From positions 973,085 through 1,024,084 of the forward strand of contig CAJNDS010000224.1 in assembly GCA_905221605.1 (NCBI GenBank): a stretch of 51,000 bases of DNA, read 5' to 3'. This DNA is from Symbiodinium natans (lineage: Eukaryota; Sar; Dinophyceae; Suessiales; Symbiodiniaceae). A model generated the notes under the pieces. It was given only the letters and a program-made list of their open reading frames with translations, made no database searches and had not been told where the DNA came from. Below are positions 29,528 through 39,399 of the stretch, piece by piece; within the stretch, counting starts at the first letter, position 1; every line of letters starts with the position of its first letter. The position numbers and the translations under genes are program-made.

Positions 29528-29638
29528 CAACCGTGCACCTTGAGGATTGTCAGCGAAGCGTGCGTGACGCTGACCACCAAAGTCGAGCCGACGGTTGAGG
29601 AGAAGCCCGCACTGCTGCACGTTAGACCCAAGCTCTAA
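29528..29638 (+). CDS. Terminal exon-like island, unknown
   Basis: Open for 36 codons to TAA at 29636. The frame includes PCTLRIVSEACVTLTTKVEP, then T-V-E-E-K-P-A-L-L-H-V. Alternating hydrophobic residues suggest beta strands. It starts straight from a CCCTAAA array, so the acceptor is unclear. No relative in the window. Confidence 0.42.
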   Translation, partial: QPCTLRIVSEACVTLTTKVEPTVEEKPALLHVRPKL

Positions 29639-29639
29639 C

Positions 29640-30225
29640 CCTAAAACTCTAAACCTTAAACCCTAAACCCTAAACTGGCGAGGGCGCCGCTGACCATATG
29701 CATGGGCGCCCGAGCCTTCCGGGCAGGGCTAAGCCCTGAACCGAGGACGAATCTGCGGGCCAGGGAGGGTAAAGCCTCCCTGGCATGCCCTTGCGGCCTG
29801 GACTTAATTGCGTCATACACGACCATAGCGTAGCAAAAGAGGAAAACCCCAAATTGCTCACCATCGCTTCTGGGCGTCGCCTCTTGGAGACCCTGCCGGC
29901 AGGCCCACAATAGCAGAGGCCCGGTCGGGTTGGGGGTCGAGCCCTAAACCCTAAAAGAGAAAAGCAGGGGGGTTGGGGTGGGGCATCATAGCGGCGCAGG
30001 GCGTCTAAGCCCGAAGCCGGAAACCTAAACCTCAAGAAGTAGGAGCTCGAAGCCCTCCAAGCCCCGAACAGATCGAAGCCTGTCACCCCTCACCGCACCC
30101 GTTTAGGGTTAAGGATTTCACATTGAGAACTCTTTGATGCTCGTGCCAACCCTTCCAGCCCGTAGGGGCGGGGGAGGGGGTTGGGGCCGTAAACTTTGAG
30201 CCCTACACCTGCACCCCACACCCTG
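29640..30225. other. GC-rich spacer with few repeats
   Basis: Mostly unique sequence with single telomeric units. Open frames on the - strand (29656-29910) lack supporting signals. Confidence 0.3.
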
Positions 30226-30226
30226 C

Positions 30227-30350
30227 ACCCTTAACCCTAAACCCTAAACCCTAAACCCTAAACCCTAAACCCTAAACCCTAAACCCTAAACCCTAAACCC
30301 TAAACCCTAAACCGTAAACCCGAAACTAAACCCTAAACCCTAACCCTTGA
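30227..30350. repeat. CCCTAAA array
   Basis: Nearly perfect CCCTAAA, decaying at the right edge. Confidence 0.93.
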
Positions 30351-30544
30351 GCCCTAGTAAGGTGTTTGAGCTGCTTTGGGCGAGAGGTGGCGACATGGCT
30401 TTGGTGCTTAGGGTCTCGGACTAGACATAAAGTAGGGTTTAGGGTTTTGGGTTTAGGGCGCCTTCGCCGCCGGGACGACGCGCCGGCAACAGCTTTAGTG
30501 TGGTACCTCGATGTGAAGCATGGTTTCATGCGCTTAGCTCTGAT

Positions 30545-30715
30545 ACGCACCCAAAACCCCATAAACCCACAAACCCCATAAACCCCATAAACCCCACAAA
30601 CCCCACAAACTTAAGCCCCATAAGCCCCATAAACCCACAAACCCTAACCCCCCTAAACCTCATAAACCTCGTGGACCCTATAAACCCTGCAAACCCTATA
30701 ACCCCAAAACCTAAA
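30545..30715. repeat. AAACCCCATA / AAACCCACA repeat
   Basis: Units of 9-10 bp, AAACCCCATA and AAACCCCACA, about 15 copies; a longer telomere-derived unit not seen elsewhere in the window. Confidence 0.85.
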
Positions 30716-30999
30716 CCTCCCTTGAAGGAAATGCTCGAGTCCTCCCTCCGCGCCGTCAAGGCTCACGTTAGGGTTTGGGGTTAGGGTTGCCAGAGCTTGC
30801 ACGGTGTCGGATTCAGAGGGCAGGGTTTAGGGTTTCGTGGGCTCTTCGTCTGATATCTGTGCATTGTGGGCAGGAATGTCATCTTTCGACAGCCTGAAAA
30901 CGCCCCTCGAATCCTCCTCGGTTCCGTTTTGCTACTCTGCAAGCCCCGAAATGCCAACTTCAATCCCCGGCCTTTTGTCAGGACGCACCCAACCGATCG

Positions 31000-31060
31000 G
31001 TGAAGCGACGCCTCCGCCAACGTGCCTCACTTGCAGCTGCGAGCCCGAAGATGCAAACCG
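31000..31060 (+). CDS. Exon of KRR-LHKKLG family, diverged copy E2
   Basis: GTGAAGCG-A-CGCCTCCGCCA matches exon E1 at 9415. The frame reads VKRRLRQRASLAAASPK, so the first eight residues agree with E1 (one L/V change) and the rest do not. Confidence 0.38.
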
Positions 31061-31246
31061 TGAACTTAACCCTACTTGGGTTAGGGGTTTCGGGTTTAGC
31101 GGGAGGTTCAGGGTACGAAGAGCCCAATGATAAGTGTCGCCGCAACCCACTTGTCCGCCGTTTGAGCACTCTACTTTGGTGATAGCGTTCTAAGAACCCC
31201 AAAAAAGGCAAGAACCAGTTGTAGCGATAGCTACCCTTTACCCGCA

Positions 31247-31325
31247 AAAACGCCGAGGTCTGCATAAGAAGCTAGGCGCGCTTCTCACTCCGGAGGAGTA
31301 TGAGGACAGGAGCAAGGGCTCTAGG
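31247..31325 (+). CDS. Exon of KRR-LHKKLG family, copy E3
   Basis: The frame reads QKRRGLHKKLGALLTPEEYE then D-R-S-K-G-S-R. It shares LHKKLG-x-LL with E1 (9415) using different synonymous codons (CTG-CAT-AAG-AAG-CTA-GGC against CTG-CAC-AAG-AAG-TTG-GGC). It lies 250 bp after E2, so one gene may carry both. Function unknown. Confidence 0.48.
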
Positions 31326-31510
31326 GGATTTCGGGTGGGGTGAGGGCTGAGGGTGCGAACCCTAAGCCCCAAAAACCCTAAGCCCCCAACCCTGCCTCAC
31401 TCCAAGCCCTAAACCCGAGCGTGCTCGATGCTGGTTTGAAGGCTTTGGGGGTCTCCTTTCAGCCTCCTACGGGTCTAGGATCTCATTCATGGTCCTGAGT
31501 CCTGATTAAC

Positions 31511-31590
31511 CAAGTATAGGGTTTAGGCTGTTTAGGGTTTAGGGTTTAGGGCTTAGGGTTTAGGGTTTAGGGTTTAGGGTTTAGGGGTAA
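31511..31590. repeat. TTTAGGG array
   Basis: TTTAGGG with one TTAGGGC variant. Confidence 0.92.
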
Positions 31591-31704
31591 GAACCATATC
31601 AGGATCCTCAAGGGGCTTAGTAAGCGGGTTTCAGTGGCGCTTCTCCTTGGGTTGGAAGTGCCCCGGGCCTCCATTCGGGCTTTAGGTTTGACGAGTTGAG
31701 AGGT

Positions 31705-31822
31705 TTAGGGTTTAGGGTTTGCCCTAAACCCTAAACCTTTAAACCCTAAACCCTAAACCCTAAACCCTAAACCCTAAACCCTAAACCCTAAACCCTAAAC
31801 CCTAAACCCTAAACCCTAAGCT
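31705..31822. repeat. Head-to-head telomeric junction and CCCTAAA array
   Basis: GGTTTAGGGTTTAGGGTTT meets GCCCTAAACCCTAAACC at about 31721, then nearly perfect CCCTAAA to 31820. Confidence 0.9.
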
Positions 31823-31861
31823 GCCCTAAACCCTAAACCCCAGACCCCAGACCCTAAACCC

Positions 31862-31925
31862 TCACTCTGGCAAATGCTGCGCGCTTGCAAGGAGGCTCTG
31901 GGACGCCAGGAGCTGAGCTGTGGAG
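31862..31925 (+). CDS. Exon-like island, unknown
   Basis: Open island between two CCCTAAA arrays, frame SLWQMLRACKEALGRQELSC, an amphipathic helix-like peptide. G|GTTTTG donor-like sequence follows. Confidence 0.35.
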
Positions 31926-31942
31926 GTTTTGGGGTGCCAAGA

Positions 31943-32045
31943 CCCTAAACCCTAAACCCTAAACCCTAAACCCTAAACCCTAAACCCTAAACCCTAAACC
32001 CTAAACCCTAAACCCTAAACCCTAAACCCTAAACCCTAAACCCTA
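31943..32045. repeat. CCCTAAA array
   Basis: Perfect over about 100 bp. The preceding word GGTTTTGGGGTGCCAAGA recurs before the next decayed array at about 32131, so the array edge itself is duplicated. Confidence 0.93.
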
Positions 32046-32230
32046 GGGATGCCAATCCAAAGTTTGGGAACATGGCTGGAGCCTATGAGTCGAGTTGAGG
32101 GTTTAGGGGATTTGGTGTGGGGTTTGGGGGTTTTGGGGTGCCAAGACCCTAAACCCTAAACCCGAAACCCTAAACCCTAAACGCTAAACCTTAAACCCTA
32201 AACCGTAAACCCTAAACCCATTTCTAGTGT

Positions 32231-32311
32231 GCTGGAGGCCTGAAGAGCATGGAGGAGGGAGCCAGCGGCAGTGAGTCGGGCGACAGCAGTGTGCCGTCCC
32301 TCGGCTGGAAT
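32231..32311 (+). CDS. Exon-like island, unknown
   Basis: Frame AGGLKSMEEGASGSESGDSS then V-P-S-L-G-W. Acidic/Ser-rich, similar in composition but not in sequence to exon A. It follows TTTCTAG. Confidence 0.35.
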
Positions 32312-32329
32312 TTGGGTTTTGGGGCTTAG

Positions 32330-32470
32330 GATTTAGGGTTTCGGGCTTTACGTGCAGGCTTTAGGGTTTAGGGCTTCGGGTTTAGGGTTTAGGGTGTAGG
32401 GTTTTGGGGTTTCGGGTTTCGGGTTTAGGGTTTCGGGCTTTGCGTTCAGGCTTTAGGGTTTTGTGCTGTA
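32330..32470. repeat. Decayed TTTAGGG/TTTCGGG array
   Basis: TTTAGGG and TTTCGGG units; TTTCGGGCTTTRCGTKCAGGC occurs twice (about 32338 and 32429). Confidence 0.8.
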
Positions 32471-32559
32471 GGCTCGGGAAACGAAGCTAAACAAGCCTCG
32501 CGCTCAAGCTGTCAGTGGGTTTAGGGCTTAGTTTTGAAGCGAGGGGTTTGGGGTCCGCC

Positions 32560-33785
32560 TAAACCCTGAGCTTTTTAACCCTAGGTCTGAAACCTCGAGA
32601 CAGGAGCCCTTTAGAGACTGATGGCTGGCTTCCCTGAGAGCTCAGTACCTCCTAAATTAGGGGTTTTGGTTTTCGGGTCCTTCGGATTCCCCCGCAACAC
32701 GCATGGCAATTTGAAGTGTAGGAAAGCGTGACAGGCACAGCAAACCGGCACGTGTTGCCCCATCAGGTGGTCTGACTGTCTGACCAGAACCGGTAGGCAA
32801 CGTTTGCGCCCGGGAAATGCCATCCGACGACTCCACAAAAAACACGGCGCGAAGTGGCACTCCTTTTGGTAGTCGAAGAGGAAGACCACATCATGGAGCG
32901 AAAGCGTAACACTCCTCTACAGTGTCCCTTCTTCTCAATCGCTTGTAAGCAGCCGTGCCACCGACATGTTCATGATTCATGATGTTTCTCTGGCAGCAAG
33001 CACCACATTCTTCTTCTTCTTCTCATTATTATGACCTCATCATGACCATTGTCTTGGCAGGACATGACGTGAAACAGGTTCAGCATTGAGCAAGAAGAAG
33101 CCACGGCACACCTGTGCCGCGGTTTTTGGCGCCCTGCTTAAGGGCTCGCTGGGTCGGGTGTGGCTTTTGGGTCTAGGGCCAGGGCTTTTTGGGATAGTGG
33201 TCGAGCGCGTTTGAGGGCTGGTCAGATCATGCAACCCCAAACCTTGTCCCCTCAACCCACGAACCAGAGAAGGCGACGCAGAAACATCGATGCGGACTTG
33301 CACCAGACGCCCGGCTTGTCCCCCCAAAGTCTTCAGGCACGAGCCCTTGAGCAGAGGCTTTAGGGTTTAGGACCCAAGAGGCCCATTGAGTAGACCTGTT
33401 ATTACTGACCTTCTGGGTTTCCAAACCCAGCCACCCCTAAACCCATAGATCCCCAAATCCTAAACCCCCAAACCCTGAACCCTTGAGCCCCACAACCCAG
33501 ATCTGGCGCGTCCTCCGAGCCACGAGCTGTTCACTGGCAGCCATCTCCGACTGTTGGCCCCCGTCAGCAGCGAAGCGGCAGGAGTGAGACCTTCCTCAAG
33601 GTTCAGCGGTAAAGGCTGTGAGGCCCGAAACTCGAAGCCCCAAACCTTTAAACCCCAAGCCCTAAACCCTAAACCCATAACCCCTACGCCCTAACACCCT
33701 CAACCCTAAACCCTTCCTTAGGTTGCGGGGTTGAGAGTTTTGCGCGTCCAGGGCTGTCTCAAAGATGACCAAGGACTGACCCAAG
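32560..33785. other. Largest unique-sequence stretch after the RT region
   Basis: About 1.2 kb with few telomeric units. On the - strand 32611-32889 is open with Cys-containing residues (CCACHAFLHFKL). On + 33501-33587 reads IWRVLRATSCSLAAISDCWP and ends in TGA. Neither has homology support. Confidence 0.3.
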
Positions 33786-33796
33786 GCTTGTTTGGG

Positions 33797-33840
33797 TAGG
33801 GTTTAGGGTCTAGGGTCTAGGGTCTAGGGTCTAGGGTCGC
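33797..33840. repeat. TCTAGGG array
   Basis: Five TCTAGGG units after one TTTAGGG, a small homogenised variant. Confidence 0.9.
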
Positions 33841-34565
33841 GCAGAGGCCTTGTGCCGCCCAAGAATTTCCAATATGAGCAAGTGGATGTTGTTCTAAATT
33901 CTAGTGCCAAGCCTAAGGTTGCAGGGTTCCCTTGCGCCTCGCCCTTGCGCCGCCTTGCGCCGTGCTCGTGTTTGGCCACGCCGGCAAACATGCCAACCAC
34001 AAAACGTGGTACCGACAAGCTTTTTGTGCGCTCAAATCACAAACCTTGCTCACCTTGCTCGACACATCCCAAAGGCCCATGGCTTCACATCCGCCATGCT
34101 AGCCTTGCTTCCCTTGCGTCACCGGGCGCAACCTAAACCTTTAAGGCGGAGCAAGTACCCTTTTTGAATATTTGCAGATACTCCAGCGGGGGTGTTGGGG
34201 GGGGGGGGGGGCCCCCCTCCCCCCCATTTGCAAATACTTGGCTTGTGTGGCAGATTTTAGAGCGGTTGGGGGGGCACAGTCCCCGCATTTCCAAATACTT
34301 GGCTTGCATGCCAGGTTTTAGAGACTGTGCTTGTGTGAGGGATTTTGAGCGGGGTGCCTCTTGAACAGCCTAAAAAACGCGGAGCGCGACAAGCAAATAC
34401 TCGGGAGGCGTGCAGTTTCCGGACTCCAAATCCAGTTTCGAGTCCAGGATTTGCGTGCCTCTCTCAGCACCAGCGCATGCCGGAAAGCACGCGCCTGCCG
34501 ATGTTTTTGTACTTCAGCACAAAAAGGCCACCCGTGGTTGCGGGCAGCACAAGGCCGCTCCCCGT
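33841..34565. other. Unique region with internal short repeats
   Basis: Contains repeated GCAAATACTTGGCTTG-type words (about 34230 and 34293) and CCTTGCGCC words (about 33940). Several overlapping open frames, none supported. Confidence 0.35.
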
Positions 34566-34569
34566 CTAG

Positions 34570-34650
34570 GGTCTAGGGTTTAGGGTTTAGGGTTTAGGGT
34601 TTAGGGTTTAGGGTTTAGGGTTTAGGGTTTAGGGTTTAGGGTTTAGGGTG
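34570..34650. repeat. TTTAGGG array
   Basis: Eleven nearly perfect units running straight into the clipped end of an F1 element. Confidence 0.94.
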
Positions 34651-34651
34651 T

Positions 34652-34770
34652 AGTTCATTGGTAGCTATGAGCGGTTATGGTATCCTCACGTAAGTGATTG
34701 CGGCTTTTGCCAGTGTAACTATACGGCCTATTCCATGACCCGCAGTGATAGCTACCCACGAACCTCCAAT
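34652..34770. mobile_element. MITE family F1-like, left end clipped by telomeric repeat
   Basis: Right TIR ATAGCTACCCACGAACCTCC at about 34749-34768. The left arm TTCATTGGTAGCTATGAGCG lacks the outer GGAGG and joins TTTAGGGTGTAG. Confidence 0.55.
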
Positions 34771-35037
34771 GCAGTCTCCTAGCCCTAAACCCTAAACCCT
34801 CAATGTACAAGGAACCCACATCCTAAACCCCAAACCCCAAACCCTGCACCCTAAACCCTAATCCTGAACCCCCCTAAACCAAAGGTTTAGGGGTTGCGTC
34901 TTTGGATGGGTTCCCAAAACCCTAAAGTCTAAACCCACAACCCGAAACCCTGAAGCCGAAGCTTTGGCCCTGAACACTCGCAGCCCGAAACCCTAAACCC
35001 GAAACCCTAAACCCTAAACCCTGAGTCCTAAGCCCCG

Positions 35038-35115
35038 AGGCACGCCCGCCAGATCATGAAGGCCATGGGCCACAGCGTGTCTGAGGCGATTGAGGAGCTC
35101 GAAGGCCGGGGCCCC
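35038..35115 (+). CDS. Exon-like island, unknown gene (upstream exon)
   Basis: Frame HARQIMKAMGHSVSEAIEEL then E-G-R-G, a strongly helical amphipathic peptide with good third-position G/C. CCCCGAG|G acceptor-like sequence precedes it. The next exon-like island on the same strand starts 146 bp later (35261), so the two may belong to one gene. Confidence 0.45.
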
Positions 35116-35260
35116 CCAAAAAATGCAGGGTTTCAGGGTTTAGGGTGTAGGGTCCCCGAACCCTACATCTAGTAGTCTCAACGTCCCAACCCTAAAGCCC
35201 TACAACCCTAAACCCTAAACCCTAAACCCTACATGCTGAAAACCCTGAACCTTGGCTCAG

Positions 35261-35325
35261 GTGCTGATCTCGAAGCGTGGAGGGAAGGGCAGCAACCAGT
35301 GCAGCACCCTGGCCACAGTTGGCAG
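35261..35325 (+). CDS. Exon-like island, unknown gene (downstream exon)
   Basis: Bounded by canonical signals, CTTGGCTCAG|G before and TTGGCAG|GTCAGGG after, the clearest AG|exon|GT unit in the window. The frame reads VLISKRGGKGSNQCSTLATV then G, rich in Gly/Ser/Lys. The TTTAGGG array begins within the downstream intron. Confidence 0.48.
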
Positions 35326-35329
35326 GTCA

Positions 35330-35470
35330 GGGTTTAGGGTTTAGGGTTTAGGGTTTAGGGTTTAGGGTTTAGGGTTTAGGGTTTAGGGTTTAGGGTTTAG
35401 GGTTTAGGGTTTAGGGTTAGGGTTTAGGGTTTAGGGTGTAGGGTTTAGGGTTTAGGGTTTCAGGGTTTTC
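35330..35470. repeat. TTTAGGG array
   Basis: Nearly perfect over 110 bp, then TGTAGGG and TTTCAGGG variants. In the putative intron after the 35261-35325 exon. Confidence 0.94.
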
Positions 35471-36189
35471 GGGTGGTTTGCCAGAGCTTCTCCCCACAAC
35501 TTCTCTGGTGTGCTCTTGCAGGTTCTAAAACCCGGGTTCAGGTTTAGTGGTTAGGGTTTAGGGTTCAGGGTGTAGGGTTCAGGGTTATCACCGGACACCT
35601 CTGTCCCCGAAAAGCCTCAAGTGAGAGCACGGACTGGGAGTTTCATTCGTAGGTGAGGCTGGGGTCCTTCCAACTGCTATACATTAAGTCCTAAAACCCC
35701 GCACAGTAGACCCTAAACCCCAAGCCCTAAACCCTAAACCCTAAGCCCCAAACCCTAAACCCTAAACCCTAAACCCTAAAACCCGAAACTCTGAACCACC
35801 ACAGTGCTAAAGCAGAAATCCCGGCAGCGCGAAGGCTTGGGGCTTCGTTTTTGTCTTGGAGGGGGGGTGGAGTTTAGGGTTCGGGGTTCAGGGTTTAGGT
35901 TTAGTTTAGGTTACGCTTTGCGCGTGGGACGAGTGGGCTGCTCAAGCTTGGTTCTGAAGGCTTCAGAAGGTCTTAGGGTTGGTTCTCTATCTGGGCGCTT
36001 CTCTTAAACCCTGATTTCAAACCCGAAACCTAAACCCCAATCCCTAGACCTTCTTCGGGAACACGAAAGGAGGAACGGTCCAGTCCCTAAGCCTTTGAAC
36101 CTCTACGCCGCAAGGTTCAGGGTTTAGGGTTCAGGGCTTAGGGATGAAAGCTTCCGTCGGCCCGGGTTTAGGCTTAGCTTTTCCGCAAA

Positions 36190-36415
36190 TTCCTAAACCC
36201 TAAACCCTAAACCCTAAACCCTAAACCCTAAACCCTAAACCCTAAACCCTAAACCCTAAACCCTAAACCCTAAACCCTAAACCATAAACCATAAACCCTA
36301 AACCCTAAACCCTAAACCCTAAACCCTAAACCCTAAACCCTAAACCCTAAACCCTAAACCCTAAACCCTAAACCCTAAACCCTAAACCCTAAACCCTAAA
36401 TCCTAAACCCTAAAC
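36190..36415. repeat. CCCTAAA array
   Basis: Long nearly perfect array with two CCATAAA units near 36285. Confidence 0.95.
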
Positions 36416-36456
36416 CCCAACCGCAACTCGGCGAAGTTTGCTTGTAAGGGTTTAGG

Positions 36457-36522
36457 GTGTCGCTGAGGCGCACCTTCATCCACTTCAACCTGGGAAGGCT
36501 TGCGACAAAGCCCTCTCCCGCC
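36457..36522 (+). CDS. Exon related to exon B (third relative)
   Basis: After TTTAG|GGTG the frame reads SLRRTFIHFNLGRLATKPS. The core CTG-AGG-(CGC)-ACC-TTC-ATC-CA-TTC-AAC matches exon B copy 2 (19978-20001) at nearly every base apart from one extra Arg codon and Q/H. The Arg/Ser tail is absent. Confidence 0.4.
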
Positions 36523-36539
36523 CTAAACCCTAAACCATA

Positions 36540-36680
36540 AGCCCTAAACCCCAAACCCCAAACCCCAAACCCCAAACCCCAAACCCCAAACCCCAAACCC
36601 TAAACCCTAAACCCCAAACCCCAAACCCCAAACCCTAAACCCTAAACCCCAAACGAAACCCTAAACCCTAAACCTTAAAG
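36540..36680. repeat. CCCCAAA array
   Basis: CCCCAAA heptamers with CCCTAAA interruptions. A second CCCCAAA block is at 37186-37265 and a third at 37390-37440. Confidence 0.92.
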
Positions 36681-36854
36681 GGCCCAAAATGTCAAGCTCA
36701 CAGCTGCCCCTCAGAGTTGCTACTGCTCCCAAAAGTCCGGACCACCACCCTAAACCTTAGCCGGTTTAGGGTTATTTCGGGGGTGTGGTCTTGGGACCCG
36801 TCCTCCTCCCCGCGCCAGTCTTTGGGGCTTCATTGTTGAACCCCAGTTGCCGGC

Positions 36855-37040
36855 AGGGTATAGGGTATAGGGTATGAAGTATAGGGTATAGGGTATAGGG
36901 TTCAGGGTATCGGGTATGGGGTAAAGGGTTTAGGGTTCAACGTATAGAGTATACGGGAAAAGGTAAAGGTAGGTATAGGGTATAGGGTTCCGGGTATAGG
37001 CTATAGGGTTAAGGGTTTGGGTCTAGGGTTTAGGGTTCAG
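36855..37040. repeat. TATAGGG array, decayed
   Basis: GGGTATA heptamers in runs, with degenerate units to 37015, ending in TTTAGGG. Confidence 0.88.
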
Positions 37041-37185
37041 CACTGCTTGAAGGTTTGCGGGCCCAAGGAAGGTTAGAAGGAGTTGCAGCTACTGTTATGC
37101 TAGCTTCTTGTCCACCTCCAAGTATCCCTGAATCATGGCACTCTTTTCCCTCGCTTCGGCCTGAAACCCTACAGCATTGAATCGC

Positions 37186-37480
37186 CAACCCCAAGCCCCA
37201 AACCCCAAACCCCAAACCCCAAACCCCGACTCCCAACCCCAAACCCCAAACCCCAAACCCCAATCACACGTCATTCTTTCGGGGTGCTGCACACGACGGC
37301 ACTTCTGCAGTGTGGAGCACAGGGATTTCTCCCAAACGTGGTTTTCCCTGTGCCCCCAGTTTCATGCTTGGACATCCTAGCAACTGTGCCCCAAATCCCA
37401 AACCCCAAACCCCAAAGCCTAAACCCCAAACCCCAAACCCTAATGCCTAAAACCTAAACCCTAAACCCTTGAACCCTAAA
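37186..37480. repeat. CCCCAAA blocks around a short unique island
   Basis: CCCCAAA at 37186-37265 and 37390-37440, then CCCTAAA variants. The 120-bp island between has an open frame but no other support. Confidence 0.85.
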
Positions 37481-37855
37481 CGAACATGGCTTCCAGAGTG
37501 CCTCGCCACACTTCAAAAAGGGTTCATGGATTAGGGCTTGGGCTCGTAATGCTTAACAACACACTGCCCTAAACCCTAAGCCCGAAACCCTAAACCCTAA
37601 ACCCTAAAACCCTACCCCCCCTAAACCCTTAACCCGTATGCAGGCATGCCGCATGAATCTCCGAGGAGTCTCTCGGTGGTGGTTGTGGGGTGGCTAGGTC
37701 GCTTTCACCTGAGACCCCAAAACCCTACCCTACGCCCTGAACCCTAAACCCTAAACCCTACATCCTATACCCTACACCCTAAACCCTGGACCTAAAACCT
37801 AAAACCCCAGATCCCACACCCCCCCCCCCCCCCCCACCCACCAAAACCTGAGAAC

Positions 37856-37980
37856 TAAACCCTAAACCCTAAACCCTAAACCCTAAACCCTAAACCCTAA
37901 ACCCTAAACCCTAAACCCTAAACCCTAAACCCTAAACCCTAAACCCGAAACCCGAAACCCTGAACCCTAAACCCTGAACT
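37856..37980. repeat. CCCTAAA array
   Basis: Perfect core, CCCGAAA and CCCTGAA units at the right end. A C run lies at about 37818-37835. Confidence 0.93.
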
Positions 37981-38041
37981 GTAGTCCATGGCAGGCCCGC
38001 AGCTCGGAACAGGTCGCGCTCCCTGTGAATGCGGCCAGTGG

Positions 38042-38235
38042 CCTTGGAGGTTCAGGGTACTTAAAGCCCAATAGGGTTTAGGGTTTAGGGTTTAGGGTTT
38101 AATGTTTAGGGTTTAGGGCCCAATTCGAAGTGTAGTTATGACCCACTTATTAGCCGCTGAAGTACCCTAATGGGGTTATGATCGGGTTATAACTACAGAT
38201 CTACTTGGGCTGCTAAGTACCATGAACCTCCGAGG
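38042..38235. mobile_element. MITE family F1, full copy e, interrupted by telomeric insertion
   Basis: In inverse orientation to copy d. Left CTTGGAGGTTCAGGGTAC, interior GTGTAGTTATGACCCACTTA and GAAGTACCCTAATGGGGTTA, right GTACCATGAACCTCCGAG. At 38073-38117 the element is split by 45 bp of TTTAGGG repeat. Confidence 0.78.
38073..38117. repeat. Telomeric block inserted with 7-bp target duplication
   Basis: TTTAGGG units flanked by GCCCAAT at 38066-38072 and again at 38118-38124. Other F1 copies (11955, 26355, 44617) have a single GCCCA/CCCAAT-type word and no block here. Confidence 0.8.
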
Positions 38236-38917
38236 GGTGGGTGTTTCTCAGACGCTTAGGGGCTTCGGGTTTACCTTAGATCCTAAACCCTAAACCCTAA
38301 ACCCCAAAACCCTAAACCCTGAACGCTAAACCTTAAACCTAAAACCCTAAACCACTCTCCATGAAGCTTCAAATGCATCCGGGACTTCACCTGAGCCCTG
38401 CCCAACCCAACCCCCCCCCCCCCGCCCCCTCCCCTGAAGCCCATTTCTTAGCTGTTGGGGTTTAGGGTTTAGGGTTCAACCTAACCCCGAAACTTAAACC
38501 CTAAGCCCTAAGCCCGAGACCCTAACCCTAAACCCTCCAGGGTTTCCAAGGCCTGGCCATTCTTCGAGAGGCACCCACCAAACTTGGTAAAGTAGGCTTT
38601 GCTGCCGGCCTACGAAGGGTGGATCCCTCCTAGATACGGCTGCACCGGCCCACGCAGAGCCTCTGGGACAGAGGCTCCGATATCCCGTATTCAGGGTTTA
38701 AGGTTTAGGGTTTAGGGAAACTTTCCTTAGATCGTACTGTGGATCCTCATGGTAATTTATACGGAGAGCTCTTCCTCAGTTTCAGGGATATTGGACTCTC
38801 CGGCTGGAGACAGCTTCGATGACCACAGCTTGTGAGACGACACGAAGGCAGTCTCCGCCTTTTGTTGTGACAGCAAATGGACCCCTGATGCCTCTTATGT
38901 TTAAGAAAAATACACCC

Positions 38918-38966
38918 TAGGGGATCATGTAGGGCCCTCATTCCCTCATTCCCTACTAAGAACCGG
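38918..38966. mobile_element. MITE family F4, single arm
   Basis: GGGCCCTCATTCCCTCATTC and CCTACTAAGAAC match the right arm of the 14233 element. GGGATCATGTAGGGCC next to it recurs inverted near 28790. Confidence 0.5.
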
Positions 38967-39064
38967 CCAGGGAGGGGGAGGAGACTCCGGATTGGCGTCC
39001 GAACCCCCAAATCGGTCGTTTTCGATCAGTGAGTTGTTAAGCTGTCGCAGGAGAGTCTTGCAGG

Positions 39065-39227
39065 GGTGACAAAGCGCCTCTGAAGGTCAAGTCGCGGTGG
39101 CTATTCGCTGCAAAACAGCGAATCTGCCTGCACAGCAGGGATGGCTGGTCCGAACACACCGCATCCCAAAGTCCCCGGAGCCGTGCTCCTGGTCCTAGCC
39201 GAAGATTACCTTTGCATCCTTGCGAGT
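39065..39227 (+). CDS. Exon-like island, unknown
   Basis: After GTCTTGCAG|G the frame reads GDKAPLKVKSRWLFAAKQRI then C-L-H-S-R-D-G-W-S-E and further residues to TAA near 39228. Basic with aromatic residues. A second frame from ATG 39141 is also open and runs into an F3 element, so the choice of frame is not certain. Confidence 0.33.
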
Positions 39228-39301
39228 AACAGAAGGCGAGCCGTCGCAATCTCGAGAGTGCTTGGAAAGCAGGTCATGATTTGTCAGGGTTTAGGGTTTG
39301 A

Positions 39302-39396
39302 TATAGGGGTGGGAATTATTACTAATAATATTCCCTGTATAATTATACTACGAAAACCCCCCCAAAACCGTATTCTAATTATTGAGGCCCCTATAG
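39302..39396. mobile_element. MITE family F3, copy c
   Basis: TATAGGGGTGGGAATTATTA on the left, TATTGAGGCCCCTATA on the right. Clean inverted ends TATAGGGG/CCCCTATA. The best preserved F3 copy. Confidence 0.7.
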
Positions 39397-39399
39397 TAT

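Noticed and set aside
30500-30784. ORF with NPINPTNP repeats
   Set aside because: A translation of the AAACCCCATA-type repeat.
36396-37292. ORFs with GLGFGVWG repeats on the - strand
   Set aside because: Translations of CCCCAAA heptamers; proteins of this look are repeat artefacts in TTTAGGG-rich genomes.
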